Assembly: GCA_947095585.1 (NCBI GenBank)
Contig: OX352765.1
Span: forward strand, 78,289,976 to 78,353,975
DNA: 64,000 bases
Source: Nephrocerus scutellatus
Lineage: Eukaryota; Arthropoda; Insecta; Diptera; Pipunculidae
Reading direction: 5' to 3'
In this document: positions 34,242 to 46,349 of the stretch, in pieces
Layout of the letters: the number at the start of each line of letters is the position of its first letter
How positions within the stretch are numbered: position 1 is the stretch's first letter
Made by a program: the position numbers and the translations under genes
The notes under the pieces: generated by a model
What the model was told of the DNA's origin: nothing
Databases searched by the model: none
The model's input: only the letters and a program-made list of their open reading frames with translations

Positions 34242-34512
34242 CAAAACCTTCTCTATAGAAAGCCCAACTGTTCCGATCGTACACAGATACCTGCTTAGAT
34301 TGAGACCAAACGTATTTGTATTTAGTAATCAACTAAAGAGCAAAATCCATATAAAATATTTCTGTTTCCCACTACCACATCTTACGTTTCTCGCTCTTTG
34401 CGACTTCTTATTTGTTGTACACTGTATTCACATCCCACAAACACACATGCGTTTGGTCTTGGTTTACAGCATTAGTATGCGTAGAGTTGGGCTTTCTATA
34501 GAGAAGGTTTTG
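34242..34512. mobile_element. 271-bp hAT-like MITE with 8-bp target duplication
   Basis: Perfect 28-bp terminal inverted repeats run CAAAACCTTCTCTATAGAAA plus GCCCAACT at 34242-34269, with the reverse complement at 34485-34512. CATAAATA flanks both sides (34234-34241 and 34513-34520). Ends CA...TG with an 8-bp duplication fit the hAT superfamily. The interior has no transposase; the open frame through it is incidental. Confidence 0.85.
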
Positions 34513-34959
34513 CATAAATAACACAAATTCGCTACATTGTGTCGTAGTGTGTGGGACGATACGCAGGAATGCCAAAAATAAATTTCTTCTCTTCTTTGTG
34601 GTAATCAAAATGTCATTGAGATTATGCGGCATTGCCATTTCCACTTACCAGAACATTTTGACAAAAAAGTCTTACAGATGCGTTATCAGAAGCAGACTGC
34701 CTGCCTGTTATAATCAATTTATTGGTGAATTGAATTTATAATTCTTAAAATGCTCATACATTATCAGTTACCTTATCTATAAAAGTAATGAAGTTTATTT
34801 GACTACTCGTACGTTTAGCTTAAAATACGGCTGTGCTATGATTAAAGGCCAACGATAAAATAAAAGAGCGTGACATTTACTTATTAATAATTGTCGATGA
34901 GTTGTTAATTAATAACATTTACTACAAAACACAGGCACAAAATAATCGGAAATTGCGGG

Positions 34960-35465
34960 TACAATTTTGTTATTGTTAGTCGGCACAGTCGAGTCAATTT
35001 TATTCATTTCTAACATAATTACTAAGAATCTGAAGCTAACGATCTTCAGATCTAACGTTCTCTCAGTACTCTTGAATGGCTGCGAAACGTCGAAAGTCAC
35101 AGAGTCAATTGCGACGCGCCTCCAAGTCTTCGTCAACAAGTGCTTAAGGAGGATACTGAGAATCACCAATCAAGACTTGTGGAGAGTAACGCAGCAGGAA
35201 GCAATCGCGATCACCATCAGACGACGAAAATGGAGCTGTATTGTCCACAATTTAAGAAAGCCAGCGGACGATATTACGAAACTAGCGCTCGACTGGAGTC
35301 CACAAGGAAGCCAATGAGTTGGCCGACCTAGCAAGACATGGAAAAGGACAATAGAAAAGGAAGCAAGATCACAGGGGACAGAATGGCGTCTCTTGAAACC
35401 TCAGGCGATAAATCGAGTTCGTTGGCGGGCGTTTTTGTAGAAGCCCTATGCTCCCCCGCAGAGTA
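34960..35465 (+). mobile_element. LINE-B C-terminal fragment
   Basis: The frame NVLSVLLNGCETSKVTESIA, LQVFVNKCLRRILRITNQDL, RRRKWSCIVHNLRKP and ALDWSPQGSQ matches the C-terminal block at 11200-11440 and 12210-12430. It is followed by the conserved 3' tail (ggcgataaatcgagttcgtt, gctcccccgcagagtaaagg). Confidence 0.7.
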
Positions 35466-35469
35466 AAGG

Positions 35470-35560
35470 AAAAAAAACAACCCATAAAAATTAAAATTTT
35501 TCATCTAAATTCTCTAATCGCAGAAATTGATATGGGAGCCCCTCGATCCTGGGCCATTTT
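35470..35560 (+). mobile_element. DINE/Helentron-like head only
   Basis: aaaacaacccataaaaatt and taaattctctaat are present; the copy stops after one partial gggagcccctcga unit. Confidence 0.6.
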
Positions 35561-36049
35561 TTTTTATTGTAGGAGAAAATCATCGAAACAAACATTTGAC
35601 ATCAGATGTTAAAATTGAAAAAGCTCAGATCATTTTATTCTGAGCACTTAGAGCACGCTCATACTCTGAGCAAATAAGAAACACGAACATTTATCTTGAG
35701 AACTCTTTGACTGCTCTGAACTAATTTATGAAAACGCCAAATGACAGAATATTGTGAAAACTTGTTGTTCTATCTGTAAGCTGATATCGACAACAAAAAA
35801 AACGACATCAATAAAAATACAATTCAGTAAATAAAAAATGTAAGTTGAATTAAGCATAAAACATTTATGTCTCGTTTCATTTGCTGGGTTCATTTGTGCG
35901 TGCGCTAAGATTTCTCTCTCTCTCTCCACCACCACCAAAACCATGCAGCGCACACCGCACACAGTCCATAAAGGGCGACGAATATCTGATGCCAGTATAG
36001 ATATTTAAAAAATGTATAAGGGCCTTGCGGCCAAGTATTGTATTGTATT
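35561..36049. other. No recognised gene
   Basis: It contains a (TC)n run at 35911-35928 and an (attgt)n run at 36037-36055. No coding signature. Confidence 0.35.
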
Positions 36050-36335
36050 GTATTGTTTATTGGGTATACACATGTGTGTAAAATTTGAAGAAAATCGGGT
36101 ACATTTTTTAAAATTTTTGTTTGGGAGCCCCCCGACCCCGCAGCCCGAGGGGCCTCAAAATTTAATAGAAAGTGTTGTCTCCGGAAATACACATGTGTGC
36201 AAAATTTCAATAAAATCGGGCCATGGGAAGTGGGTTAAAAATTGATCGCAAGAATCCACGACAGACGACCGACCGACGACCGACCGACGACCGACGACCC
36301 ACGGGCAAGTGAAGTTAATATAGAGAATTTAATAA
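36050..36335 (+). mobile_element. DINE/Helentron-like 3' part
   Basis: Two core units end in a (gaccgacgac)n stretch (36262-36300) and then gcaagtgaagttaatataga. The head is missing. Confidence 0.65.
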
Positions 36336-36539
36336 AAAAGAAGAAGATTTATTTTACAATATTGCGATAGTGCAGGTGATGTAATAGTAGGCTAGCTTTA
36401 GCTGTGTGCCTAGCACTGATAGACATATGCTAGACATATCAGGAAGCCTGTAGGACTTTGACAAACTGAGTTTGTCTGGGAAGACACGCCCATCAATAAT
36501 TTATCATGTGGTATTTTTTTTGTTTTTTTTTTTAATATT

Positions 36540-37830
36540 TTCGCACGCTTAAACGGGTGGGCGTTAAGGAAAAGGAGGAGAAGAGGGGAGATGGAGATGA
36601 GCTTGTGTTTTGAATGCCTGTGGATCATAGTGATGTGGGAAGACAGAGCTTGGCAGAGCATTCCACATAGGTGTTGTATGGCTGAAGAACGAATCCCTGA
36701 ACTTAACTGAACGTCCGAAGATGGGCTTGCGGGTAAACTGATGAGCATTTAGAGCCCCACGAGTATTGCGGTTGAATTGAAGGAAAGGTGGCATGCAGCT
36801 GGATATTTCTCTTGAGCACCGCTGGTAGAAGAAACGATGAGACAGTGATAATCAGAAAACGTTTCCGCGGTGTTCGAGCCAATCTATTGATTTCGCTATA
36901 TTTGCGTCAACGATAAGTTTTATCGCGCGGTTTTGAATTCTATCTAGCTGATACAAAGTAGTTTTAGACGCACCCGACCAGATATGGCAATTGTACTCAA
37001 GTTTAGGGCGAATAAAAGCCTTGTAAATGGTAGTCAGATCAGAGGTAGTGAAATATTTCTTGCACCGGCATAGAAAACCTTAACATTTCGCAGCATTTTT
37101 GGCGACGGTAAATATGTGGTCGAGAAGCTAGGCCATGGACCGCAATGGTCTGTCGCGCCGAATATTATTATTATTAAATATGTGGCCATTCCAACGAAGC
37201 TTGTCGCTTACGCACATACCGAGAATTGTGAGATTTTCAGTTTCCTCGATGCAAGTGCCATTCATGGCATGGGAATTAGGATTCGCTTAGACAACAGGAG
37301 GCAACATTGAGTTTTGGAAGCGTTAAATTCTACTCGATTTTTTTTCTCCCCATTGCTGTCTAGGTCAGAATATAACGTGCTTAACATACGAAGTTGTTTG
37401 AGTTCCACATGAGAAGTGGAGGGACGTTCCTCAAACGAAGCTGAGAGTGCTGTCGTCAGCGAAACAGTGAACTGGATTAGAAGTCACAGATAGGATATCA
37501 TTAATAAAAATGAGAAAGAGTGTCGGGGACAAAACAGAGCCCTGAGGAACGCCAGAACAGTAATGAACTTTAGACTTGAAACCATCCAATACAACTTGAA
37601 TTGAGCGATCCAAAAGATAGCTTCTAATCCAGTGAAGCAGTTTATCATCGACTCCATAAGCACGCATTTTGGACAAAAGAGGTTGATGCCAAACTCTGTC
37701 AAAATGCTTTCACCAAATTGATGCACAAACCTTTCGTTCCACCGTTCGGTGAGATAAACCATCAAATCACCAGTAGAAAATTGCCCACCAAATCCGTACT
37801 GCCGGTCACTAAGGATTTCGTTGGTTTCAA
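36540..37830 (-). mobile_element. Jockey-like LINE, RT to C-terminus, degenerate
   Basis: Reading the minus strand from 37830: RT blocks ESILTEFGINLFCPKCV, YGVDDKLLHWIRSYLLDRSI, SGVPQGSVLSPTLFLIFIND and a catalytic box variant CFADDSTLS (37431-37676). It continues toward 36990 with the IRPKLEYNCH-type block and ends with FGRSVKFRDSFFSHTTPMWN and LPSSVFPHHYDPQAFKTQ (36564-36794). It is the most complete jockey-type copy here, though frameshifted several times. Confidence 0.75.
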
Positions 37831-37889
37831 CATATTTCTTGAGCTGACTTTATATTAATTTTATTCAATGGGTACTTCCCATGACAACC

Positions 37890-38480
37890 CTTTTTATTCA
37901 AATTCTGTACCCCTCGGGCCTTTGGGTCGGGGGGCTCCCATATAAATAAATTACAAAATTTACCAGATTTCCTTCAAACTTTTAACACCTGTGTATCTCC
38001 GATGTTCAAAACTCAAAACTGATGCCCATACAAATTTTTTTTTAAAAATTAACCCGTTTTTTTTTTTCTTCAAATTTACACATGTGTATCTTATGGACAA
38101 ATCTTTTTGCAAAATTTTTTGAGTAGCCTGAGGCCCGCGGGAGCCCATTTTTTTTTTAAATTAGCCCAATTTTCTTCAAGTTTGAAACACATGTCTATGT
38201 ATTACTGATGGACCTTCTTGTAAATTTTTGGAGTGATCGGGCACCGGGGTCGGGGGGAACCAATACAAATTTTATAAAAAAAAATTCCCGATTTTCTTCA
38301 AATTTTATACGCATATGTATCTCCGATGGACAACACTTTTTGTAAAACTTTGGAAGTGGCACTAGGACCGAGGGGCTCCCAAACAAGTTTTTTAAAAAAT
38401 GTACCCGATTTTATTCAAACTTTGCACATTGTGTAGAATTTTCACGAAAAATTTTAATTTTTATGGGTTGTTTTTTGTTG
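37890..38480 (-). mobile_element. DINE/Helentron-like element, reverse orientation, about four units
   Basis: The right end aaaattttaatttttatggg then ttgtttttt is the reverse of the family head. The interior repeats (catctccgatggacaacact, ccgattttcttcaaa, ggggctcccat) recur every 100-130 bp. The left terminus is not seen. Confidence 0.65.
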
Positions 38481-38489
38481 TAACGTTCA

Positions 38490-38963
38490 TCTATCTATAT
38501 ATATATATAAAAGTGAAACTTTGTATGTGTGTATGTATGTCCGGTATTGACTGCCAAACCCATCAACCGATCGCGTTCTAACTTTTCCTATGGGTTTTCT
38601 ACCATAATAGGCACTTAATAGGCATATTTTGAAAGTGGTCAGACTCTGAGGTCAAGGGGTCACCATACGAATTTTTTTTATTGTTTTTACAAATTTCATG
38701 TTTTTATGAACCAATCGCGTTCAAACTTATTCTATAGTTTTCTAGGCTGGTGAGGTGGTCAGTTGGTGGGTTGGTTAGTTGGTGTGAGTTCAGTGGGTTG
38801 GGTTATTCTGTGAATGGGTGGGCATCTGAGGTCAGAGGTCCGTAGGCTGGCGGTCAGTGGGCGGGGGGTCAGTGGGTGTAGTGTCAGTGGGCGGGTGTTA
38901 ACTTGGTGGAGGTCAGTGGGAAGGGGCAGCCGCCAGCCGGGAAACGCCGGGTATTTCCGCTAG
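38490..38963 (+). mobile_element. Helitron-like non-autonomous element A
   Basis: It starts TC TATCTATATATATA and runs through aagtgaaactttgtatgtgt and a GTGGG/GGTCAGTGG-rich segment. It ends gccgggaaacgccgggtatt then tccgctag, a CTAG terminus behind a short palindrome. TC...CTRR ends without target duplication fit Helitrons. Confidence 0.6.
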
Positions 38964-39163
38964 ATATATTATTGTCAGGTAGGGGAAAGTTATAGGTATA
39001 GATGGAAGGGGAGAAAGTAAAATTTTAACATGACATTTACAAACGTATTTATAAAATATGTCAACGTAAATTATTGGCTGGTGAGGGAAGGTTATAGGCT
39101 ATAGTACTCCCGGCACACAGGGGGTTCATGTGTGCGGGTAGCAAAGCTCCCGGGAACAGCTAG
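38964..39163 (+). mobile_element. Helitron-like tail B, directly after element A
   Basis: It ends gcaaagctcccgggaacagc then tag, the family 3' end found reversed at 16063 and 55485. Its 5' start is not defined. Confidence 0.45.
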
Positions 39164-39410
39164 TCTATATATATAAAAGTGATAAAAGTGAAACTTTGTA
39201 TGTATGTTCGGTATGGACTGCCAAACCCATCAACCGATCGCGTACTAACTTTGCCTATGGGTTTTCTACCATAATAGGCACTTAATAGGCATATTTTTAA
39301 AGTGGTCAGACACCTAGGTCAAGGGGTCACCATACGACCCCGAGGTCCGAGGGGCCTCAAATTTTAATAGAAAGTACAATAAAATCAGGATATGGGATAG
39401 TATTATAGTG
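39164..39410 (+). mobile_element. Helitron-like element C, 5' part
   Basis: The sequence tctatatatataaaagtgat then gaaactttgtatgtatg... repeats the start of element A, including aaacccatcaaccgatcgcg. It inserts precisely after the CTAG of the previous tail and breaks into a DINE-like core (aattttaatagaaagt) near 39360. Confidence 0.55.
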
Positions 39411-41519
39411 AAACTTTATGTTTATTACGCATTTTTTCGGAAAATTGACCTCAAAAACAAAAATTAGCACTGGCAAGACAACTGGAACAGGCATTGAAGC
39501 TGAATATCTGAAGACTCAAACAAAATATCAACTTTATTTAAACGCAGTTTCAAAGGCTAGTATTTCTTTTAAAAATAAAGTCTTAAACGAAGTTTCCATC
39601 GTTAGTATTAACAGAGCAATTTCCGTTAACATGGGAGTTAGACCCTTACTGTAGCACGATCGATTTTTTGCTTACAATATACCCAAGACTTTATTTCCCA
39701 AATGACTGTGCACGAATAAGGGAACACCATGTATATTGCATTTTTGAAAAGTTGTACAACTTATTGATATGGTGGTAGTCTTACATTGTGCAAATAATTT
39801 TGCCAACAGTTAACAGTTTATAAAAACTTTTGAGAAGAGTTCATTTACATATTGATGGTGGTGCACAAGAACAAAACAAATCCGAATGTAGACTATGACA
39901 AAGAAATAAAAACAATCACCACTTCTTGAGTAATACACGCACACTGCACAGTGCAACAGTTTCAATATCAATATCTATTGAAACAAGAAAAACAACAAGT
40001 TGCTCAAATTACTTTCATATTATGGAGGATGGAGTAGGCGAGTATGTACTACAATAGCTGCTATAGCCATCCCATATGTAGCATGCACACAGCTGGTATT
40101 GATATCCATAAATCCACGGTATGGTATTGCAGTTTTGAAATAATAATTATAATTTTAGCCTGTAGAGATAATGTAACTTTTAACCGAACCCCACAATGCA
40201 CAAGCACAATGCGTGATGGGTGCAGTCGGTGACTTAAACTTGGGGTAAATGTGAGTGTTATTGTTGTGTAAAAATAGCATTCATATAAAAGATAAAAGAC
40301 GAAAAAAAACCTAAAAACCAGAATCTTACATATTGTTTACAGTTATGATCGTAGCTGCATCGAACCCGCTTTTCAAGTTGTCAACAGCTTAAGTATGTGC
40401 CGATGCAGAAGCTGCGTCGTCGCGGTTGTGGGTCAATGTGTTCTCAACGTTTGTATTGCACAACGGCAAAGGTCAGTAACACTTATGCTAGCTAGGCTTT
40501 GGAATTGTTGTTCGAACAGTGAGTACGTATTAATTGAATTCGAATGTTGACTAGCTGCAGTTGCAGTTCAATTGTGTTCTTCGTTTTTTGTTTTTATCAA
40601 TTTCAACCCGAGCTGATAATTTATTAACACTGCTTTTCATTCAACGTTTGTTTATTTACATATTCAAATTTTTTACTTAACTTTCTTGTTTCTACTTTCA
40701 TGTATGCACATAAATTCACTATTCACCGGTTTCTTATGTCGAATTTCGGAATCGGAAATACACTTAACATTTAAATAAAAGGTTAAAATGTGATAACGAC
40801 CATATCGTGAAGCACGAAATTAGACTTTTTTTTATTGCTGATTGATGATTATATATATTTAATACTCGTATTCAATTTTAAAGACTGCGCACTGCACTTT
40901 GGATTGGACCGTGGCGCGGCGCAAAATTAACCCCACCGGCAAGCTCGAATAGTCAAGTAAAACTGTTGAGTGTTGACTGTTGAGGTAGACTGTTGAGTAT
41001 CAGTACGCAATGCAGTACTCGTTTCCTTCGTTGTTTATAACGAACGAACGATGAACGAGACGATCGGACATCGGATTAAGAGAATAATTCAAGCTGCGTT
41101 AAAAAAAGTATACGGGATACGGCCACGGTTGCCACTCGGAAAAAAAAATTCCTACTGAACTTCCCAATAAAAACTACCAAACTAGAGAAAAACCTACCAA
41201 AGCAAAATTTATGTTTTTGAATAACGTAAAGCTTTAAGCAATAATTAATAATAATAAAAGTTGTATATAGGCACGGTGTTTTTGAAAAAAAAAAAAGATA
41301 AAAAAGCAATATGATGAATATTGGATTTCTTTTATATTTAGTTTATTTACAAAATACTAATAACTTAAAAATTCATTTCACATAACGTTACATAAAATAA
41401 AAGTTAACAAAATTCACAAGTGGGTAATTTAGATTTTATGTAACACTGTATATAAATAAAAAATAAACTTATTATTAATTTGTCTGCACAGTTTGAATTA
41501 TATCGGGTTACTTTGTTTA
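39411..41519. other. 2.1-kb interval, no gene recognised
   Basis: The 78-codon frame at 39418-39654 (KISTGKTTGTGIEAEYLKTQ) starts with ATG but shows no known motif. At 40900-41060 the base composition is more balanced and ACTGTTGAG occurs three times (40962-40970, 40976-40984, 40989-40997), which may mark an undetected promoter or untranslated exon. No splice-consistent coding exon could be supported. Confidence 0.35.
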
Positions 41520-41985
41520 ATAAAGTATATGGTAGCACCTAGGCTCCTGGGACCCAATCCCTTCCAAATTTTTACAAAAAGTCTTGTCCATCGAAGATAC
41601 ACATGTGTATAAAATTAAAAGGAAAATGGGTTAATTTTTAAAAAATTATATGGGATGATATGAAATTTTTACTATAAGTGTTTTCCAATTTGAAGAAAAT
41701 CGAGTAAATTTAAAAAAAAAGTTGTATGGGAGTATATGTAAAAAATTTAAAGAAAATCGGGTAAATTTTTTAAAAAATTTGTATGGGGCCCCCCGACCCC
41801 GGTTCACGATCATTAAAAAAAATTTACAAAAAGTGTTTTCACCGGAAATACACATTTGTGCAAAGTTCCAGTAAAATCGGGCTTTGGGAAGTGGCTTATA
41901 AATTGATCGCAAGATTCCACGACAGACAGAGAGAAAAACAAACAAACAGATCCACAGGCACGTGAAGTTAATATTCAATAACATA
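41520..41985 (+). mobile_element. DINE/Helentron-like element, headless
   Basis: Three core units and the 3' end with gcacgtgaagttaatatt. The terminal tagagaattt is altered. Confidence 0.6.
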
Positions 41986-42047
41986 AATCACAAATTAAAT
42001 TGCACTGGTAATTAAATAACAAATCAGTAAAATCAGTAAAATGAGTA

Positions 42048-43130
42048 AATAAAACAACCCATAAAATTTTTTTTATGTAAATTATCTAAAAGGAGATGCA
42101 AAGTTTAGAGCCGCTTTACTTCAAAATTTTTACAAAAACTGTTGTCACCGGAGATACACATGTGTAAACAATTTGTATGGGAGGCCTCACCTTGGGGCCC
42201 GACCACTTCCAAATTTCTATAGGAAGTGTTGTCATCCAAGATAAATATGAGTTGAAAATTTGAAGAAAATCGGGCTAATTTTTGAAAAATTTAATGGGCC
42301 TCAGAAATTTCACTTCAAAATTTAAAAAAAAAGTGTTGTCCGCCGGAGATACACACGAATAAAAAAATTTAAGAAAATCGTGTTAATTTTTTTAAAAAAT
42401 TTGTATTGGGCATGACCCCGGGCACAAGGTCTCCAACATTTTTACAAGAAGTGTTGTCCATCGGAGATAAACATGTATCTAAATTTTAAAGAGAAAAAAT
42501 TGAAAAAAAATGTATGGGACCTCACGACCCCGGGGCCCGGAGGCTCCAACATTTTTACAAAACGTGTTGTCCATCGGAGATACACATGTATATAAAATTT
42601 GAAAAAAATCGGGTTACATTCTTTAAAAATTTGTATTGTAATTTGTATTGGGCCCCACGACCCTGGGGCCTCTCCAGAATTTTTACAAAAATAATTGTCT
42701 ATCGGAGATATACATGAATATAAAATTTGAAGAAAATCGAGTTAATTTTTTTTAAGAATTTGTATGGTGCCTCTCACGACCCGTGGCCCAAGGTCTCCAA
42801 AATTTTTACAAAAACTGTTGTCCGTCGAAGATACATATGTATATAAGATTTGAAGAAAATGGGGTAATTTGTCAAAAAAAATTGTATGGGACCTCACGAC
42901 CCCGGGGCCCGGAGGCTCCAACATTTTTTCAAAACGTGTTGTCCATCGGAGATACACATGTATATAAACTTTGAAGAAAATCGGGTAAATTTTGTAAAAT
43001 ATTTATATGGGAGCCACCGACCACGAGGACGGGGAGGGAGGGGCCCAAATTTTAATAGAAAGTGTTGTCAGCGGAGATATGCATGTGTGCAAAGTTTCAA
43101 CGAAATCGGACTTTGGGAAGTGGGTTTTTT
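42048..43130 (+). mobile_element. DINE/Helentron-like element with about eight tandem units
   Basis: It starts aaaacaacccataaaattt and taaattatctaaa. Units of roughly 115-140 bp follow, each with a Gly/Pro-coding ccccgggg block, aatttttacaaaa, gtgttgtccatcggagata and cacatgtatataaaatttga. The segments at 42511-42620 and 42883-42990 are nearly identical. It ends at gaagtgggtttttttt without the usual terminus. The short frames with repeated PGARRLQHF are products of this array, not genes. Confidence 0.7.
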
Positions 43131-43738
43131 TTATTGTTTTTATTTAAAATCTCCCTGAATGACTTGTGCCACGGCAATAAGGCGGGCTAAACCCTTTATT
43201 AAAATTAAAAATGAAATCGGAGAAATGTGATTAACAATATATCACATTCCGCACCTTAGTAGACATTTTCGATTTATTTTCTCGGAATTCTCCCTGATTC
43301 ATTGAAAAAAGCCATACGGAAAAACGATCACGAAATTAAAACGAGTTCAAATATGTACTATAATGAATGAATCATGGTCAGTGAAAACTACAAAAAACCA
43401 TGACCAAGAAAATATTACAAAAAAAGACATACGTGAGCCTTCAAAATTCTTGGAACCTTCATTGAAAAAACTCGGTCTTTCAGGAACTAGCTGACGTCTT
43501 TCTTGAAGGCCAACAACTCGACAGTCAATTGTACCGGATTCGTTTGTAGTACCAGGCCTAACAAACGAAAAAGGCACGCACAACTATCGAACCGATAGGC
43601 TCAAACGCCAAACATTGCACCAAGTATGAGCGAAAAAGCTAGACTTGAATAGGGATCTTGAAGATTCTCTGTAATTCCTCGAAGCTTGGCCAATCTCACC
43701 GGAGCAAACTCCAATTCAAGCCTTTGATAAAGATAATA
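43131..43738. other. No gene recognised
   Basis: Contains a hairpin-like aatgtgat...atcacatt (43224-43247). The minus-strand frame at 43347-43583 has no motif I can name. Confidence 0.35.
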
Positions 43739-44184
43739 TCACTACATAGTATAAAACAAAGTCGCTTTCTCTGTCCCTATATCCCTATGTATGCTTAAAT
43801 CTTTAAAACTACGCAACGGATTTTGATGCGTTTTTTTTTTAATAGATAGAGTGATTGAAGAGGAAGGTTTATATGTATAATAACATCCATTAAATAGTGG
43901 AGAAATACTGTTATTTTTGAGGTTTCTAATGTGATGTCGTAAATAATTACATTTTTTCCGCTTACATTGCAAACGCAGGCTGAACCATACGAGATTTATC
44001 AAAATAATGTACTAAGTATTGTACACATTGAAAATGTCTACAGAAAACTCAGCGATGGTATATGTCTATCTCTTATGGATATCCCACAATAACATTTTTT
44101 TGTCATTTACTTTTTAAGCGGGTGGTTAGTTTGGCGTGGTTCAGCGGGATAGGGCAGCCGGGAAACACCGGGTATTTCCGCTAG
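43739..44184 (+). mobile_element. Helitron-like non-autonomous element, second subfamily
   Basis: It begins TCACTACATAGTATAAAACA and carries aaactacgcaacggattttg and agagtgattgaagaggaagg, a block I recognise from widespread insect Helitron-type repeats. It ends gggaaacaccgggtatttcc then gctag, the same 3' end as the element at 38490. Confidence 0.6.
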
Positions 44185-45660
44185 TGTAGAATAAAAGACG
44201 TTGTTTGTCTTAAATATGCCAATACACAGAAATCTTTGAAACATTTTGTTATTTTGTCGACGGATGACGTCATACAGAGAGAATGAAAATCTTTAGCATA
44301 AATTTTATTATTTGTATCATGGCTTGGCGTTTGGCGCTGGTAGTTGGTGGTAGCATTGTGTTGCGACTAAGCACTGTGGTAATTGATGGGTTCCATTTAG
44401 CATAACAAACTCCACATATATACATCTAGCTGCACGGCACTGCACTATACCTTTTTTTTCTCTGAATAGTAAAAGTTATGTTTATAATTTACAATCAAGT
44501 TATTATACTTGGTAACGTATAATGGAAGCTAGCGTATGATAACACAATTCCATTTCCATTCCAATCAGCCAACGCTTATAATTTTTGTTTTTCGCTAACG
44601 GCTTATGTATGTATGTGGGAAAAATAATCGCGGGTTTACTTTAATTCGTTTACACATAGTTCCATATATCAATTTATGCCAAGAGGAAACGGCTAGGGTG
44701 ATATTTATTCGCTTTCCGATTTTGTGTGGCAGAACAAAAATCACATACCCCAAGAGAAGCTGATCTAAATAAAGTAAAATTTTAAATTTTTATATTTCCC
44801 CAACAGAACTGTCTAATAATTGATTAAGTGGCAGCTTTTATTGCTAATAAAAAAGAACGCACTTGGGGCGCAAAAAATACCAGAGTATGTACTTAAAAAT
44901 TGTTCAATAATTCAATTCAATTAAACTAAAAACCACCCATGGTTTTCCGTGTGAGTACCCCATACAAAATTGTAACTGCAATATTCCATTATGCACGCAC
45001 TACTGTTCGCGATAACTTTGACTTCTTTCAGCTACTTAAGCTTTATCCTTACTATCCACTTTGCGGCACAAATATACAACATTTAAATGATCTTCTTTAA
45101 ATATTAAAAATAGTAAATCCCATGACTAGATAACATTTGTTTTTAATTAATTTCAAATGTGAAATGGATGGCCTAGGTTTGCGCTTTAAGTAAATTGTGA
45201 GAATCTGTAAATCGCATTCCTTTTATCATCCACGAACAACTAGTTTGTAGTACTTGTGAAGGATTCGTGTGAAATACAGCATAGAATGGAGCATGAATAC
45301 GAATCGCATGCGAGATGCGATGCATAAAGTAGCAGTCACGCAATCTGTCAGTTCGCTATCATACACTAGTTCTTTACAATCGATCACCGGAAGCTGCCAC
45401 ACAAGGCAAAAAATGTGTCTCAATTAAATGGTCTAATGGCATGAGTAATGTTGATTTCGTTTTGCATGCTCAGGGCAAAAAAAATCATAGCGCTGTCAAA
45501 CCATTCGATTTGCTCTAAATGATGTTCTCCGCGGCAGAATAATTTGTGAAGTAGCAGCTTTAAAACATTCTTATTTTTGGAAAAATTTACGCAAACCAAC
45601 ACACATTTTTTTTTTAAAAAAAAATTTTTTTTGTGCGCTGTAAGCTGTGGGCAGCGCTGC
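44185..45660. other. 1.5-kb interval, no gene recognised
   Basis: AT-rich; short open frames without motifs. No TE termini recognised. Confidence 0.35.
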
Positions 45661-45800
45661 TTGCTTTACGATTAGGGTTGTTTTGTTGTTGGGTTGCAGT
45701 ATGTGTTCGTATGTTTTTATATTTCAGCATTTATAGTGGAATTCAGTATACTTTTGGTTTTTAGAGAATTTAGATGAAAAATTTTTATGGGTTGTTTTTA
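45661..45800 (-). mobile_element. DINE/Helentron-like head, reverse orientation
   Basis: agcatttatagtggaattca and tttagagaatttagatg then tttttatgggttgtttt are the reverse complement of the head segment at 20850-20940. Confidence 0.6.
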
Positions 45801-45839
45801 TTTCTTTAAACATGTCGACTACAATGAAGCATTGAGGTG

Positions 45840-46215
45840 AAAAATAAATAAATTTTGTTTAGGGTTACCCCTCGAGCCTTAGCGCCCGTTCACTCAAAAG
45901 ATTTTACAAGAAGTTTTGTGCATCGGAGATACACATGTGTATAAAATTTTAAGAAAATCGGGTAAATTTTTTAAAAATTTGTATGGGAGCCACCTGACCC
46001 CGAGGCCTGAGGGGCTCCAAATTTTAATAGAAAGAGTTGTCATCGGAGATATGGATGTGTGCAAAGTTTCAATGAAATCGGACTTAGGGAAGTGGGTTTA
46101 AAATTGATCGCAAAATCGAAGACAAACAAACAAACACACGGGCACGCGAAAAGGATTTAATAAAAAAACAACCCATAAAAATTAAAATTTTTCTTGTAAA
46201 TTCTCTAATCGGGGA
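45840..46215 (+). mobile_element. Two adjoining DINE/Helentron-like pieces (tail, then a new head)
   Basis: The first piece ends acacgggcacgcgaaaagga near 46155. Directly after it a new head starts (aaaacaacccataaaaatt, 46166) with taaattctctaat and stops at a (CA)n run (46217-46230). Confidence 0.6.
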
Positions 46216-46349
46216 TACACACACACACACACTGCGTGCTCGTTTTGTGGCAAAATCATTCACCAAATGACGCAGCGGCAGCGAACAGCGCTGCTCACAA
46301 AGCACAGAGCTCAGACTTTGCCGTGATCTGATGCGATATAGCGATATTT

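Noticed and set aside
39418..39654. 78-codon plus-strand gene
   Set aside because: It starts with ATG but lies just after Helitron and DINE-like debris, has no motif and no support from neighbours.
42514..43158. Short frames with repeated PGARRLQHF and EIHMYIKFEENRV motifs, here and at 45916, 46354, 53201, 53519, 56766 and 63658
   Set aside because: They come from the repeated units of the DINE-like family; the frame is not kept across units and no gene structure surrounds them.
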